A program made the translations under genes and the position numbers. DNA of 64,000 bases from NCBI RefSeq assembly GCF_002250505.1, contig NZ_NJGY01000001.1, positions 541,923 to 605,922 on the forward strand, in the 5' to 3' direction. Shown piece by piece: positions 19,098 to 28,225 of the stretch; the first letter of the stretch is position 1; every line of letters begins with the position of its first letter. A model generated the notes under the pieces. That model had not been told where the DNA came from. It saw nothing but the letters and a program-made list of their open reading frames with translations, and did no database searches. Origin of the DNA: Janthinobacterium sp. PC23-8 (GTDB taxonomy: Bacteria > Pseudomonadota > Gammaproteobacteria > Burkholderiales > Burkholderiaceae_D).

Positions 19098-19913
19098 ATG
19101 CTTCAACATATTCTGATGCACACATCGCGGCCACTGCTCGCCGCACTGGTGTTGCTCGGCGCCGGCGCCGCGCAGGCCGCCGACATCCGCGTGGTCAGCT
19201 CGGGCGGTTTCGCCCAGGCCTATAAAAACCTGGCGCCCGCCTACGAGCGCGCCAGCGGCGACCATCTGGTGTCCGAATGGGGGCCGTCGATGGGCGCGAC
19301 CAAAAACGCGATCCCGGCGCGACTGGCGCGCGGCGAGCCGATCGATGTCGTCATCATGGTCGGCGATGCGCTCGACAAACTGATGCAGGAAGGCCGCCTG
19401 GTCGCAGGCAGCAAGGTGGTGCTGGCGAACTCGCCGATTGCCTGCGCCGTGCGCCGCGGCACCGCCAAGCCCGACATCAGCACCACCGAGGGCTTGCGCA
19501 AGGCCTTCCTGCAGGCGAACAAAGTGGCCTATTCGGACAGCGCCAGCGGCGAATACATCGAGAAGAAACTGATGAAGACGCTGCAAATCTCGGAACAGAT
19601 GCAGGGCAAGGCCGCGAAAATCCCCGCCACCCCGGTCGGTGAAATCATCGCGCACGGCCAGGCCGATTTCGGTTGCCAGCAGCGCAGCGAGCTGTTGCCT
19701 GTGGAAGGCATCGACATCGTCGGCCTGCTGCCGGCAGAGGTGCAACTGATAACGGAATTTTCAGCCGCGCTGGTGAGCGACGCCAGGCAGCCCGAAGCCG
19801 GACGCGCCCTGCTGCGCTTCCTGTCATCGCCGGCCAACGCCGGCGCCATCGAGGCCACCGGCTTGCAGCCCGCTTCGGCGCCTGCGCCACAGTCCAAGCC
19901 AGTCCCGCACTAA
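19098..19913 (+). CDS. periplasmic substrate-binding protein (ModA-like type 2 fold), no ABC partner
   Basis: The 271-residue product has a signal peptide cleaved after Ala-Gln-Ala (residue 27) and a type 2 periplasmic-binding fold similar to ModA-like proteins. Marks are Val-Ser-Ser-Gly-Gly-Phe near the mature N-terminus, Asp-Val-Val-Ile-Met-Val, and Tyr-Ser-Asp-Ser-Ala-Ser-Gly. The AGGAG site 9 bases before the ATG at 19098 fixes the start. No ABC permease or ATPase gene is present; instead an MFS symporter gene follows. Related binding proteins often accompany citrate- or tricarballylate-type uptake genes. It may bind an organic acid and hand it to the symporter or act as a sensor; this is inference. 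Confidence 0.8.
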   Translation: MLQHILMHTSRPLLAALVLLGAGAAQAADIRVVSSGGFAQAYKNLAPAYERASGDHLVSEWGPSMGATKNAIPARLARGEPIDVVIMVGDALDKLMQEGRLVAGSKVVLANSPIACAVRRGTAKPDISTTEGLRKAFLQANKVAYSDSASGEYIEKKLMKTLQISEQMQGKAAKIPATPVGEIIAHGQADFGCQQRSELLPVEGIDIVGLLPAEVQLITEFSAALVSDARQPEAGRALLRFLSSPANAGAIEATGLQPASAPAPQSKPVPH

Positions 19914-19921
19914 TGCACCAG

Positions 19922-19978
19922 GAGTCTATCCCGGGAGATGTATTCATCTGCGGGGATAGACTCTGAACGACGTTTTTT
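19922..19978. terminator. long hairpin followed by a T tract
   Basis: An 11-base perfect stem (19922-19932 with 19953-19963) has a second 5-base stem inside (19936-19940 with 19945-19949). A T6 run follows 9 bases later (19973-19978). It lies between the binding-protein gene and the MFS gene and could be a partial terminator that lowers expression of the latter. Confidence 0.55.
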
Positions 19979-20001
19979 CATTTTTCACCAATAGGTAACA
20001 C

Positions 20002-21336
20002 ATGGCTACTCCCTCCCCCGCCACACCCGTCGCCGAGGCCATCGCGCCGCGCGCCACGGTGCGCGCTCCGTCGCGCTTCGCCACCGTCATCCGGGTGACG
20101 AGCGGGAACTTCATCGAAATGTACGATTTTTTCCTGTTCGGCTTTTATGCGACGTATATTTCCAAGGCGTTCTTCCCTGCCACCAGCGAATTTGCCGCAC
20201 TGATGATGACCTTCGCCACCTTCGGCGCGGGCTTTTTCATGCGTCCGCTGGGCGCCATCATTCTCGGCAGCTATGTCGACCGCATCGGCCGGCGCAAGGG
20301 CCTGGTGCTGACCCTGGCCATCATGGCTTCCGGCACGGCACTGATCGCCTTCGTGCCCGGCTACGCCACCATCGGCCTGCTGGCGCCATTCCTGGTGCTG
20401 ATCGGGCGCCTGCTGCAAGGCTTTTCCGCCGGTGTGGAACTCGGTGGCGTATCGGTCTACCTGTCCGAGATGGCCACACCCGGCAACAAGGGCTATTACG
20501 TCAGCTGGCAGTCGGCCAGCCAGCAAGTGGCCATCATTTTCTCCGCCGCACTGGGCTACTTCCTCAACCAGACCTTGAGCCCGGCTTTCATCGCCGACTG
20601 GGGCTGGCGCATCCCGTTCTTCATCGGCTGCTCGATCATTCCGGTGGTGTTCTATATCCGCAGCTCGCTGCAGGAGACCGAAGCCTACCTGGCGCGCAAG
20701 TCGCATCCGACCTTCCGCCAGATGTTGAAGACCATCGCCATGAACTGGCCGCTGGTAGTCGCCGGCGCCATGCTGGTGGTGCTGACCACGGTGGCGTTCT
20801 ACCTGATCACCGTCTACACGCCGACCTTCGGCAAGAGCGTGCTCAAACTGAGCACCGAGGAAAGCCTGCTCGTCACGCTGTGCGTCGGCCTGTCGAACTT
20901 CATCTGGCTGCCGGTGATGGGCGCGTTGTCCGACCGCATCGGGCGCTGGCCCATCATGGCGGTGTGCGCCGCGCTGACCATGCTGACCGCGTATCCATCG
21001 CTGTCCTGGCTGGTCGGCCATCCCAGCTTCAACCATATGGTGATGGTGGAGCTGTGGTTTTCCTTCCTGTACGGCAGCTACAACGGCGCCACCATCGTCG
21101 CGCTGACGGAAATCATCCCGGCCAGCGTGCGCACCACCGGCTTTTCGCTGGCCTACAGCCTGGCCACGGCGCTATTCGGCGGCCTGACGCCGCTGGTGTC
21201 GACCTTGCTGATCGAGAGCACCGGCGACAAGGCCTCGCCAGGCTACTGGATGGCCGGCGCCGGCGCCATCAGCCTGACCGCAACATGGCTGGTGTATCGC
21301 GGCATCGTCAGGGAGCGCCATCCGACCGTCGCCTGA
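20002..21336 (+). CDS. MFS symporter of the metabolite:H+ family (citrate/tricarballylate-type)
   Basis: This 444-residue transporter has 12 predicted helices. The MHS-family signature [17 protein letters not shown] is in the first helix, and Asp-Arg-Ile-Gly-Arg-Arg-Lys-Gly lies between helices 2 and 3. Its closest familiar relatives are the proton-linked citrate symporter CitA/CitH and the tricarballylate symporter TcuC. Together with the LysR regulator, porin and binding protein it suggests an inducible uptake route for a di- or tricarboxylate. None of the tricarballylate oxidation genes is present, so the substrate stays open. Confidence 0.88.
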   Translation: MATPSPATPVAEAIAPRATVRAPSRFATVIRVTSGNFIEMYDFFLFGFYATYISKAFFPATSEFAALMMTFATFGAGFFMRPLGAIILGSYVDRIGRRKGLVLTLAIMASGTALIAFVPGYATIGLLAPFLVLIGRLLQGFSAGVELGGVSVYLSEMATPGNKGYYVSWQSASQQVAIIFSAALGYFLNQTLSPAFIADWGWRIPFFIGCSIIPVVFYIRSSLQETEAYLARKSHPTFRQMLKTIAMNWPLVVAGAMLVVLTTVAFYLITVYTPTFGKSVLKLSTEESLLVTLCVGLSNFIWLPVMGALSDRIGRWPIMAVCAALTMLTAYPSLSWLVGHPSFNHMVMVELWFSFLYGSYNGATIVALTEIIPASVRTTGFSLAYSLATALFGGLTPLVSTLLIESTGDKASPGYWMAGAGAISLTATWLVYRGIVRERHPTVA

Positions 21337-21357
21337 ACCAGGCCGGCCTGACCAGTA

Positions 21358-21984
21358 TCAAGGCCAGGCCGGCCTGCGCATCTTGAACAGGCCGTCGGCC
21401 CTGATTTCAAAATAATCGGCCGGGCCGCCGCCGCGCAGGATCGGCGCGGCGGCGGCCGTGTCGTACACGCCATCTTTCAGCAGATGGCGCGCGATATGCA
21501 CGCCCACCACCTCCCCCAGCACCAGCCAGCTGCCGACACCGCTGCCATTGACACCTTGCAGTTCGATGATCTGCGTGCGCCGGCATTCGAACGACACCGG
21601 GCTTTCGGCCACGCGCGGCACCTGCACCACGCGTGAAGCGAGCGGGCTCAGGCCTGCCAGCGCGAATTCATCGACTTCGGGCGGCGCCGGCGCGCAACTG
21701 GTGTTCATGGCGTCGGCCAATGGCCGCGTGGCCAGGTTCCACACGAATTCACCATTCTCTTCGATATTGCGCAAGGTATCCTTGCGGCCGATGCTGGAAA
21801 AACCGATCAGCGGCGGCGTGTAATTGAAGGCATTGAAAAAACTGTAGGGCGCCAGGTTGAGCACGCCCGCATTGCTGCGCGTGGCGATCCAGCCGATCGG
21901 GCGCGGCCCGACGATGGCGTTGAAGGGATCGTGCGGCAGGCCATGGCCCCGCGCGGGTTCATAAAAATGGCTATCGTCGCTCAT
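21358..21984 (-). CDS. flavin reductase family protein
   Basis: The 208-residue protein has the flavin reductase/DIM6-NTAB split-barrel fold that binds FMN. Marks are Pro-Arg-Pro-Ile-Gly-Trp-Ile-Ala-Thr-Arg at residues 27-36, Asn-Leu-Ala-Pro-Tyr-Ser-Phe-Phe-Asn-Ala, and a later Lys-Asp-Thr-Leu-Arg-Asn. Such proteins reduce flavin for monooxygenases or act as stand-alone oxidoreductases; no partner monooxygenase lies nearby. The ATG at 21984 (Met-Ser-Asp-Asp-Ser-His) is where family similarity starts; a longer frame to 22266 is rejected. Its 5' end overlaps the plausible start of the divergent hypothetical gene. Confidence 0.88.
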   Translation of the reverse strand: MSDDSHFYEPARGHGLPHDPFNAIVGPRPIGWIATRSNAGVLNLAPYSFFNAFNYTPPLIGFSSIGRKDTLRNIEENGEFVWNLATRPLADAMNTSCAPAPPEVDEFALAGLSPLASRVVQVPRVAESPVSFECRRTQIIELQGVNGSGVGSWLVLGEVVGVHIARHLLKDGVYDTAAAAPILRGGGPADYFEIRADGLFKMRRPAWP

Positions 21985-22479
21985 GCAATTGCTTTCGTTG
22001 CGGCCGCAAGCCGGGAGTGCCAGCTTAACAAAATCGTCGGCCGGGCGCGTTTTCCGGCACCTTGGGATGCGCCATCCGCCCAGACAGAGCGCGGCTCGGA
22101 CCCGCCGACAAGCCCCGCCGACGACACCGTGCCCGCCGAAGCGCCGCCTGCCGCGCCCAGGCCCGACGCCATCGACCGCCAGCTGCGCGCCGAACATCCG
22201 CAACAGTTCGTGGCGCCGCCCGATACGCCGCAAACGCGCCTGGCAAAAGGCTTTGCCGAAGCGCATGCGGCAGCCAGGCCAAAATGGTTCGAGGCGGCCC
22301 GCATCGAACTGTGGAGCGCCCCGAATGACCCGAAACGCATCTGCCGCATCATCACGGCCACCGGCGAATACTGCATCGACATGCCCGACAAGGGCAACCT
22401 GACGCTCAATCTCGACACCAGATCCGGTTATGCCGGCTTCGGCGGCGGTACGGCCGCGCCTTGTCCAATCAGGTTTTAA
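21967..22479 (+). CDS. hypothetical protein with proline-rich linker
   Basis: The C-terminal 75 residues look like a real folded domain. They run from Leu-Ala-Lys-Gly-Phe-Ala-Glu through Trp-Phe-Glu-Ala-Ala-Arg-Ile-Glu, a cysteine pair around Arg-Ile-Cys-Arg and Glu-Tyr-Cys-Ile-Asp, to Cys-Pro-Ile-Arg-Phe. Before it lies a Pro/Ala-rich linker. The N-terminus is uncertain: from the ATG at 21967 a short hydrophobic segment could anchor or export the protein, but this start overlaps the divergent flavin reductase gene by 18 bases. A later GTG near 22130 is possible. The stop overlaps the end of the convergent helicase gene by 4 bases. I do not recognise the family. Confidence 0.6.
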   Translation: MAIVAHAIAFVAAASRECQLNKIVGRARFPAPWDAPSAQTERGSDPPTSPADDTVPAEAPPAAPRPDAIDRQLRAEHPQQFVAPPDTPQTRLAKGFAEAHAAARPKWFEAARIELWSAPNDPKRICRIITATGEYCIDMPDKGNLTLNLDTRSGYAGFGGGTAAPCPIRF

Positions 22480-24698
22480 TCGTCATGCGCCTGCGGCGCA
22501 GCCGCATATTGCTGCGTCCAGGCATGCGCTCCGGCCACATCCATCTGCAAGCTGGCATAGGATTTTTTCAGCAAGTGCTCGGGCAGCGCCCAATCCCATT
22601 TTTCCCTGCGCAGATTGAATGCACCCGCCAACAGTTGCTGCGCGTCAGGCGGCGGCTGGCGGGCAAACGCCTGCAGATATTGCGCGATCCTCTGCTCGTC
22701 AGTTTCCTTGGCGAAAATCTCGATCGCAGGACCGGATACCGAGACGCTCACGCCCGCCTTGCGCAGCACTGCGGCCAGGGCTTCGTTCTGCTTGTCGCCC
22801 AGCCAGGTCAGCAGATAGATATTGCTTCCCATGCTCAGCATCACGCGCTGATCGAGACGATAGCGCACATAGCTGTCTCGCCCTTCCTGCAACAAAAGGA
22901 CGGAGGCGGCATCGAGAAAATGCGGCACCTCGCTGCCACGGTACAGTTCGCGCATGCGCTGCCTGATCCTGGCATGCAAATGCCCTTTTCCGCCGGCAAA
23001 CACCGGCGCCTTGCCGATCGATGTCTTGCTGACCAAAATGGTTTTGCCTTCTTCTTCTATCGTCTCGACACACCAGGTTTTTCCTGCAAACACGATGTAG
23101 TCGCCGATGGACACGCTACTCGACACAGGCAGGGAGCCCAGCACGCGGCTATCGCAGACGACGCGATATTCTTCTTCCGCCGCAAACGCGGCATAAAAAG
23201 AGTAGTGATTGACCATGCGCTCACCTTTTGCCCCATGCAGCAGTACACCTGATGCGTCCTGCTGTATCAGTTCGAGCTTGCCCAGATGGCGCAACATATC
23301 GAGAAAATCAGCTTTGCCCAAGGCCGGAAAGGGGCCTTGCACACACAGCGCGCGATAGGCGTCACCTGCCTGCACGCCGCCACGCTGGGCAATCAGGGAT
23401 AGCAATTGCTGGATCAGTGTTGAAAAGTGCAAGCCATCCGTTTGCGGTGGTTCGACCCACTTCTCTTCCAGCAGGCTGACCATCGCAGCGAACGTGAACA
23501 ACCCTGTGCGCAACTGCACATCCAGGGTGGAATCCTTCATCAATGCCTGTTCCGTGACATAGCCGCGCAAGATGGCCGGCTCGCCGGGGCGCCGCCCGGA
23601 ACGCCCCAGGCGCTGGCGCATGCTGGCCACCGATGGCGGAGAGCCGATCTGGGCAATGCTTTTGACGGCGCCGATATCGATCCCCAATTCCAGCGTATTG
23701 GTACAAATGGCGGTGGCATGCAAAGCCTTGTTCTTCAGCGCCGCTTCGGTTTCTTCCCGGATGTCACGCGACAGGTTGCCGTGATGCGGCCAGAATTCGT
23801 TGGTGATATGCTGCTGCTCGCACAGCCAGCCCAGGGCATGGGCGTATTCCTCGACCAGCCCGCGGGTATTCGGAAAGACCAGGTTGTTCGAACCGCGCAA
23901 GGTGTCGAACAGATGCCGGACGATGGAACTGGTCGTGATGGCGGGGGCATCCTGCTGCTCTGCCGGCAAATGTGCCGGCTCCACATACGCCTTGATTTCA
24001 AGCTGCAGACGTACCGGATCGGCATTCGAATTGATGATCTCGACGCCATCGCCACCACGCAAGCGCAAGAATTCCGCCGCCATGCCAAGATCACCGAGGG
24101 TCGCGGACAGCCCGACCCGCACCACCTTGTGCCCCACCGCCAATTCCATCCGCTGCATCAGCGACTGCAGTTGCTTGCCGCGCTCGCTACCGATAAAAGC
24201 ATGCAGCTCGTCAACCACGATATAGCGCAGCCTGGCAAACAACTGCGGCACCTGGAAGCCGCGATTGCACAGCATCGCTTCGAGCGATTCCGGTGTAATC
24301 AACACCACGCCCGATGGTTGCTTGAAAAAACGGTTTTTAGAAGACGAAGAAATATCGCCATGCCAGGGCCAGACGGGAATTTCCAGCTGTTCGCACAACC
24401 GTTCGAGGCGCATGAACTGATCATTGATCAGGGCCTTGATCGGACTGATATAGATACACAGGCCGGTGTCCTGGATATTGGCCAGCAAATGCGTCAGGAT
24501 GGGGAAGAAAGCGGCCTCGGTCTTGCCTGCGGCAGTAGCAGCGGCAATCAGCACATCGCGGTCGCAGCCGACCAGCGCCGGAATCGCCCGCTCCTGCGCG
24601 TCGCGCAAGACGCTCCATTTCTCTGTCCATATCCAGCGCTGGATGCGGACGTCCAGCAAGCTGAATGCGGCCGATGAACGCGGTTCGCCGGCGGACAT
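22476..24698 (-). CDS. Lhr-like superfamily 2 helicase (BrxHI-type)
   Basis: This is a 740-residue DEAD/DEAH-type helicase. Visible motifs are the Q-motif region near 34-37, Walker A Ala-Thr-Ala-Ala-Gly-Lys-Thr (54-60), motif Ia around Tyr-Ile-Ser-Pro-Ile-Lys-Ala-Leu, motif II Asp-Glu-Leu-His (163-166), motif III Ser-Ala-Thr (198-200), and motif VI Arg-Gln-Arg-Leu-Gly-Arg-Ser-Gly-Arg-Arg (361-370). A further C-terminal region of about 350 residues recalls Lhr and the BREX-associated helicase BrxHI. It is the last gene of the operon, 2 bases after the BrxD-like gene. It probably translocates on or unwinds nucleic acid for the complex; substrate and polarity cannot be read. Confidence 0.88.
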   Translation of the reverse strand: MSAGEPRSSAAFSLLDVRIQRWIWTEKWSVLRDAQERAIPALVGCDRDVLIAAATAAGKTEAAFFPILTHLLANIQDTGLCIYISPIKALINDQFMRLERLCEQLEIPVWPWHGDISSSSKNRFFKQPSGVVLITPESLEAMLCNRGFQVPQLFARLRYIVVDELHAFIGSERGKQLQSLMQRMELAVGHKVVRVGLSATLGDLGMAAEFLRLRGGDGVEIINSNADPVRLQLEIKAYVEPAHLPAEQQDAPAITTSSIVRHLFDTLRGSNNLVFPNTRGLVEEYAHALGWLCEQQHITNEFWPHHGNLSRDIREETEAALKNKALHATAICTNTLELGIDIGAVKSIAQIGSPPSVASMRQRLGRSGRRPGEPAILRGYVTEQALMKDSTLDVQLRTGLFTFAAMVSLLEEKWVEPPQTDGLHFSTLIQQLLSLIAQRGGVQAGDAYRALCVQGPFPALGKADFLDMLRHLGKLELIQQDASGVLLHGAKGERMVNHYSFYAAFAAEEEYRVVCDSRVLGSLPVSSSVSIGDYIVFAGKTWCVETIEEEGKTILVSKTSIGKAPVFAGGKGHLHARIRQRMRELYRGSEVPHFLDAASVLLLQEGRDSYVRYRLDQRVMLSMGSNIYLLTWLGDKQNEALAAVLRKAGVSVSVSGPAIEIFAKETDEQRIAQYLQAFARQPPPDAQQLLAGAFNLRREKWDWALPEHLLKKSYASLQMDVAGAHAWTQQYAAAPQAHDD

Positions 24699-24700
24699 GG

Positions 24701-26002
24701 TCAGATCCGGAAGCCGGCGAAATCTTCGTCCGGTTCCAGCTGGGCATCGGCAGCGCCGCCGGTATCGGCAAACACGTCGACCTGCTCCAGCAATGCCTGC
24801 CAGCGTGACGACGGATTTTGCTCAAGTACCGCCAGCAAGCCGACAAAGGACGTGATAGTAGTACGCGGCGTCCTGAAATAGAATTCGCCAACGCGCCTTG
24901 CGCAATGCTCCATGAAGGCGTGAATCGCTTCGTCAGGCAGGGCGAATTTCTCAGCCACGCCATACGCATGGACGTTGCGCACTTTTTGCAGCAAGACATA
25001 AAAGTCTTCGGGAGTCAGGCTGGCAAGGCGCAGCACCGGACCACTGTAATCGACCAGCCTCGCCGTGGCGAAGGTATTTTCCGCCAGGCGGCTTTGCAAT
25101 GCGGGATAGCTGAACAGACCACGGCGCGCATCCTGCAAAAATTCAGGCGTGCCGCCCAGGATAAAACCCAGCCCTTCGGTATTGCCCTGCAAGGTGTCAT
25201 TCAGAATGCGCAGAATTTGCTCGTAGTTGGCATTGCGCGCGGCCGTATTGGCCAACTTGTACAAGTTGACCAGCTCATCAAGACAGACGACAAAGCCCGT
25301 AAAGCCCGCCAGGCGCACGAAGCGTGCAAACAGCTTGAGCTGGTCGTAGAACGAGGCGTCGTCGACGATGGCCCGCACGCCCAGGGCCTGGCGCGCTTCA
25401 GTCTTGGTATTGAACTCACCGCGCAGCCAGCGGATGGCATCGGCCTTCAATTGCTCGTTGCCCGTCTCAAAACCTTTGTAATACGCGGCAATCACATCGG
25501 CAAAATCAAAGCCATTGACCATCTCCGTCAGGTGTTCAAGCTTCTGGCGGATAACCGTTTCGGTCGCAACGCCCTGCGCCGCCGCTTCGGTTTTCGCCGT
25601 CGAAACAAATTTCTCGACGATGCCCGTCATCGCGCCACCGTCCGGCTTGGAGCGTGTGGACAGGTTGCGCATCAACTCGGCATACAGCGAGCGTGCCTGG
25701 CCGCCGGTGGCGTGCAGGCGCCGGTCGGGATTCAGGTCGGCATTGGCGGTGACCAGTTTCTTTTCCATCGCCACGGCGCGTATCAGGTTCAGGAAAAACG
25801 TCTTGCCGGAACCATATTCACCGATCACAAAGCGGATCGCCGAGCCGCCGTCGGCAAGCCTGTCCAGATCGGATACCAGTGTTTCTATCTCATGCTTGCG
25901 GCCTACCTGTATCAGATGCTGCCCGACGCGCGGCACCACGCCGGCACGCAAGGACTGGAGGACGGCATCGCGGTCCCTGGGGCGGATAGGTGGCAAACTC
26001 AT
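24701..26002 (-). CDS. BrxD-like ATP-binding protein (DUF2791 family)
   Basis: The 433-residue P-loop ATPase has Walker A Gly-Glu-Tyr-Gly-Ser-Gly-Lys-Thr (61-68) and Walker B with Leu-Asp-Glu (241-243). A sensor-like stretch follows, Phe-Ile-Leu-Gly-Gly-Thr-Pro-Glu-Phe, then Leu-Ala-Glu-Asn-Thr-Phe. The layout matches the DUF2791 group, which includes BrxD of type 2 BREX phage-defence systems, where it is paired with the helicase BrxHI. The start overlaps the TerB gene stop by 4 bases (ATGA), implying translational coupling. None of the BREX core genes (pglX methylase, pglZ, brxC/pglY) is present. The AAA-like protein may load or power the helicase; that is inference. Confidence 0.85.
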   Translation of the reverse strand: MSLPPIRPRDRDAVLQSLRAGVVPRVGQHLIQVGRKHEIETLVSDLDRLADGGSAIRFVIGEYGSGKTFFLNLIRAVAMEKKLVTANADLNPDRRLHATGGQARSLYAELMRNLSTRSKPDGGAMTGIVEKFVSTAKTEAAAQGVATETVIRQKLEHLTEMVNGFDFADVIAAYYKGFETGNEQLKADAIRWLRGEFNTKTEARQALGVRAIVDDASFYDQLKLFARFVRLAGFTGFVVCLDELVNLYKLANTAARNANYEQILRILNDTLQGNTEGLGFILGGTPEFLQDARRGLFSYPALQSRLAENTFATARLVDYSGPVLRLASLTPEDFYVLLQKVRNVHAYGVAEKFALPDEAIHAFMEHCARRVGEFYFRTPRTTITSFVGLLAVLEQNPSSRWQALLEQVDVFADTGGAADAQLEPDEDFAGFRI

Positions 26003-27768
26003 GGTGCGATTCTTTCGTGGATGTCGGGATTGATGTCAATCGGATCATCGCCTTCGGAGCACAGGCAGTCATAGGCGTCGAGGCAGGCTTCATTGACATG
26101 TTCCAGCGCGCCATCGAGCATCATGTCCAGACTGCGGGCGAGCACTTCCAATTCGCTGCGTGACCACGATGAACGGGCAAGCAGTTGGCGCATGAATACC
26201 GTGTGCGCAGAATCGAGTCCGGTCAGGCGGTCCAGCGAAGACGAGATTGGAGACGCCGTTGCCACAGGAACGGGCACGGGCACGGTATCGTCGACGAATA
26301 TATTACCAAGTAATACTGCCAGTTTTTCACTATCGCTCTGCAATTGTGCAATGCGCGCGAGGTCAAGCATGACCACGCCGGAAGGGAGGGCGTCTGACAC
26401 CGTGGCGTGCTTGGTTGCCGGCGCCATCTCCACCCCATGCAGGGCGAGGTACAGCTTCTTGCGCTCGACATCAAGAAAATCATACAGCCGCTCCAGCACC
26501 GCTACCGCGCCACGCGGCAGATGCGCGTCGGAGTTGGCAATGCCCACGATAAATTCGGCGCACGCTTCGCGCACCGCCTGTCCCGCGTCTTGCACCTTGC
26601 GTCGCATGGTGGAAGACAGCATCGGTTCTTGCTGCAGCAATCGAGCGTGCATCATCAGCTTGCGCTGTTGTTGCGTGCCCAGGTGACTCCAGGAAGCGAT
26701 CTGTTCATCGAGTACCACCATTTTTTCGTCGCTCAATACCTGGTTGATCTGCGCCTGCATGATCAGCAGTTCCAGTGCCAAGGTGGCGGTGGCGTTCTGC
26801 ATCTCGAGCACGGCGGTACATTCGTCCACCACTCTTTGCAGGAAATTGACGGGTCCGTCGATGGCGTTGATATCTGGAATATCGCCCAGTTCGACATCGA
26901 TGCCTTGCGTGTCCCGGAGGAAGCCGGACGCCGGTGCATACACACATTTCAGTCTGGCCGCCGTCGGCCGGATCCTGATCCGGTCACCATGCATGTTCCC
27001 ATATTTTGCCAGGAAGAGCGCATGGAATTGCTCATCGCAATACGCGGTCGCCGGGCTCAGTACGATCGCCGGATCGTGCAGTACCCAGGCCAAGGCCAGC
27101 TGCACCGGAATAGGATGCCGGTCAGCCACAGCCTGGCCGATGGCGAGGCGCAGCTGCATGGGCATCACGGTGCCAACGGCTAACTCTGGAACGGCTTGCA
27201 AATACAGTTGAGGCGGCGCCTGCAACAAATTGACGACATCCAGAAGCTCACCGCACTTCCGCTGAAACAACGATGATGTCTTGCCGTAATGCTTCAAGAG
27301 CCGCAGCAATTCTTTGGCAATTATTGGCAACTCTGCAAGCAGTGTCTTGTCAGCTTGGAAGTCCAGTAAAACCCGGCGTTCCAGGCCAAAGAAAAATAGC
27401 CAGATATTGCTGATATCGGCGTCAGGACCACTGCGGCCATCAGCAAGCCATTTCAAATAGGCGCCGCGTGCGCTCGGAGACATATCGGCATAACTGGGCC
27501 GATCTTCATGGGCATGCGCCTGGTTGTAATCGGCCCGCAAGTCGACCGCTTTCAGGGGATCGATCAGGCAGGGATCGGGTGGGCCATCTCTTCCTGGAAA
27601 ATTCTCCCCGACATACACCATGCCTGATGGAATCGATAGACCAGCGACCGTCACAGCTTGATTGCGGCCATGCCACTGCGCCATTAATGGCTGAGCGGGC
27701 GGCCCGGGGATACGAAACCCACTATCCTCAAAGGAAAAATGCGCATCATCTGAACTGTATCGCGTCAT
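25999..27768 (-). CDS. TerB_N / TerB_C domain protein
   Basis: The product has 589 residues from the ATG at 27768. The TerB_N domain (about 30-220) shows Gly-Met-Val-Tyr-Val-Gly (49-54), Arg-Gly-Ala-Tyr-Leu-Lys-Trp-Leu-Ala-Asp-Gly-Arg (101-112) and Phe-Gly-Leu-Glu-Arg-Arg (127-132). A middle helical part may contain a TerB-like domain, and the last 70 residues match TerB_C with Glu-His-Val-Asn-Glu-Ala. TerB-type proteins belong to the tellurite-resistance/stress network. Comparative genomics has linked TerB_N/TerB_C proteins to ATPases and helicases, as here. An in-frame GTG at 27810 lacks a ribosome binding site. It is the first gene of the three-gene operon and may act as its sensor or scaffold. 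Confidence 0.85.
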   Translation of the reverse strand: MTRYSSDDAHFSFEDSGFRIPGPPAQPLMAQWHGRNQAVTVAGLSIPSGMVYVGENFPGRDGPPDPCLIDPLKAVDLRADYNQAHAHEDRPSYADMSPSARGAYLKWLADGRSGPDADISNIWLFFFGLERRVLLDFQADKTLLAELPIIAKELLRLLKHYGKTSSLFQRKCGELLDVVNLLQAPPQLYLQAVPELAVGTVMPMQLRLAIGQAVADRHPIPVQLALAWVLHDPAIVLSPATAYCDEQFHALFLAKYGNMHGDRIRIRPTAARLKCVYAPASGFLRDTQGIDVELGDIPDINAIDGPVNFLQRVVDECTAVLEMQNATATLALELLIMQAQINQVLSDEKMVVLDEQIASWSHLGTQQQRKLMMHARLLQQEPMLSSTMRRKVQDAGQAVREACAEFIVGIANSDAHLPRGAVAVLERLYDFLDVERKKLYLALHGVEMAPATKHATVSDALPSGVVMLDLARIAQLQSDSEKLAVLLGNIFVDDTVPVPVPVATASPISSSLDRLTGLDSAHTVFMRQLLARSSWSRSELEVLARSLDMMLDGALEHVNEACLDAYDCLCSEGDDPIDINPDIHERIAP

Positions 27769-27906
27769 CGATCTCGTCTTGCTCACGTTAGTGGTAGTGT
27801 CGTCCGGCACGAGTACCGTGCCGAATGACGCTCATGCTGCAATCACGGTCTTCAACAAGCGAGCCATGTAAATCGGCTGTTGTTATTTCCTCATGCTAAC
27901 ATGACT

Positions 27907-28212
27907 TCAGCCAAACACAGGCCGGAAAAAACTGCGTTCATAGCTGACGATGCAGCGCGTTTCCTCGGCATGGCGAAACGCCGCCTGGCAGTCGGGGTCC
28001 TGCAGCGAGTCGATGCGGTATTGTTCATACAGCGCCAGGCTGGGGAACGAGAACATGGCCAGCGCCACGTTGCTGGCGCCTTCGGATGGCAAAAAGTAGC
28101 CGTGATGCTGGCCGCCGAAGCGCTCGACCAGCGGTATCCACAGCTTGCCGTAGGCTTCGAATTGCTGCAGTTTGTACGGGTCGATGATATAGCGTAAATA
28201 GCAGGTGATCAT
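27907..28212 (-). CDS. NIPSNAP family protein
   Basis: The 101-residue product is a single ferredoxin-like NIPSNAP domain. It starts Met-Ile-Thr-Cys-Tyr-Leu-Arg-Tyr-Ile-Ile-Asp and has the conserved Gly-Tyr-Phe-Leu-Pro-Ser-Glu-Gly segment. Family members are small dimeric proteins without an agreed bacterial function. The gene precedes nothing else on its transcript and lies 13 bases after the acetyltransferase gene, so the two are probably co-transcribed. Confidence 0.9.
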   Translation of the reverse strand: MITCYLRYIIDPYKLQQFEAYGKLWIPLVERFGGQHHGYFLPSEGASNVALAMFSFPSLALYEQYRIDSLQDPDCQAAFRHAEETRCIVSYERSFFRPVFG

Positions 28213-28225
28213 ATGGTTTCCTTGT

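Noticed and set aside
22476-27768. Complete BREX system
   Set aside because: Only the BrxD- and BrxHI-like parts are present. The methylase, PglZ-type and large ATPase genes are absent from the window.
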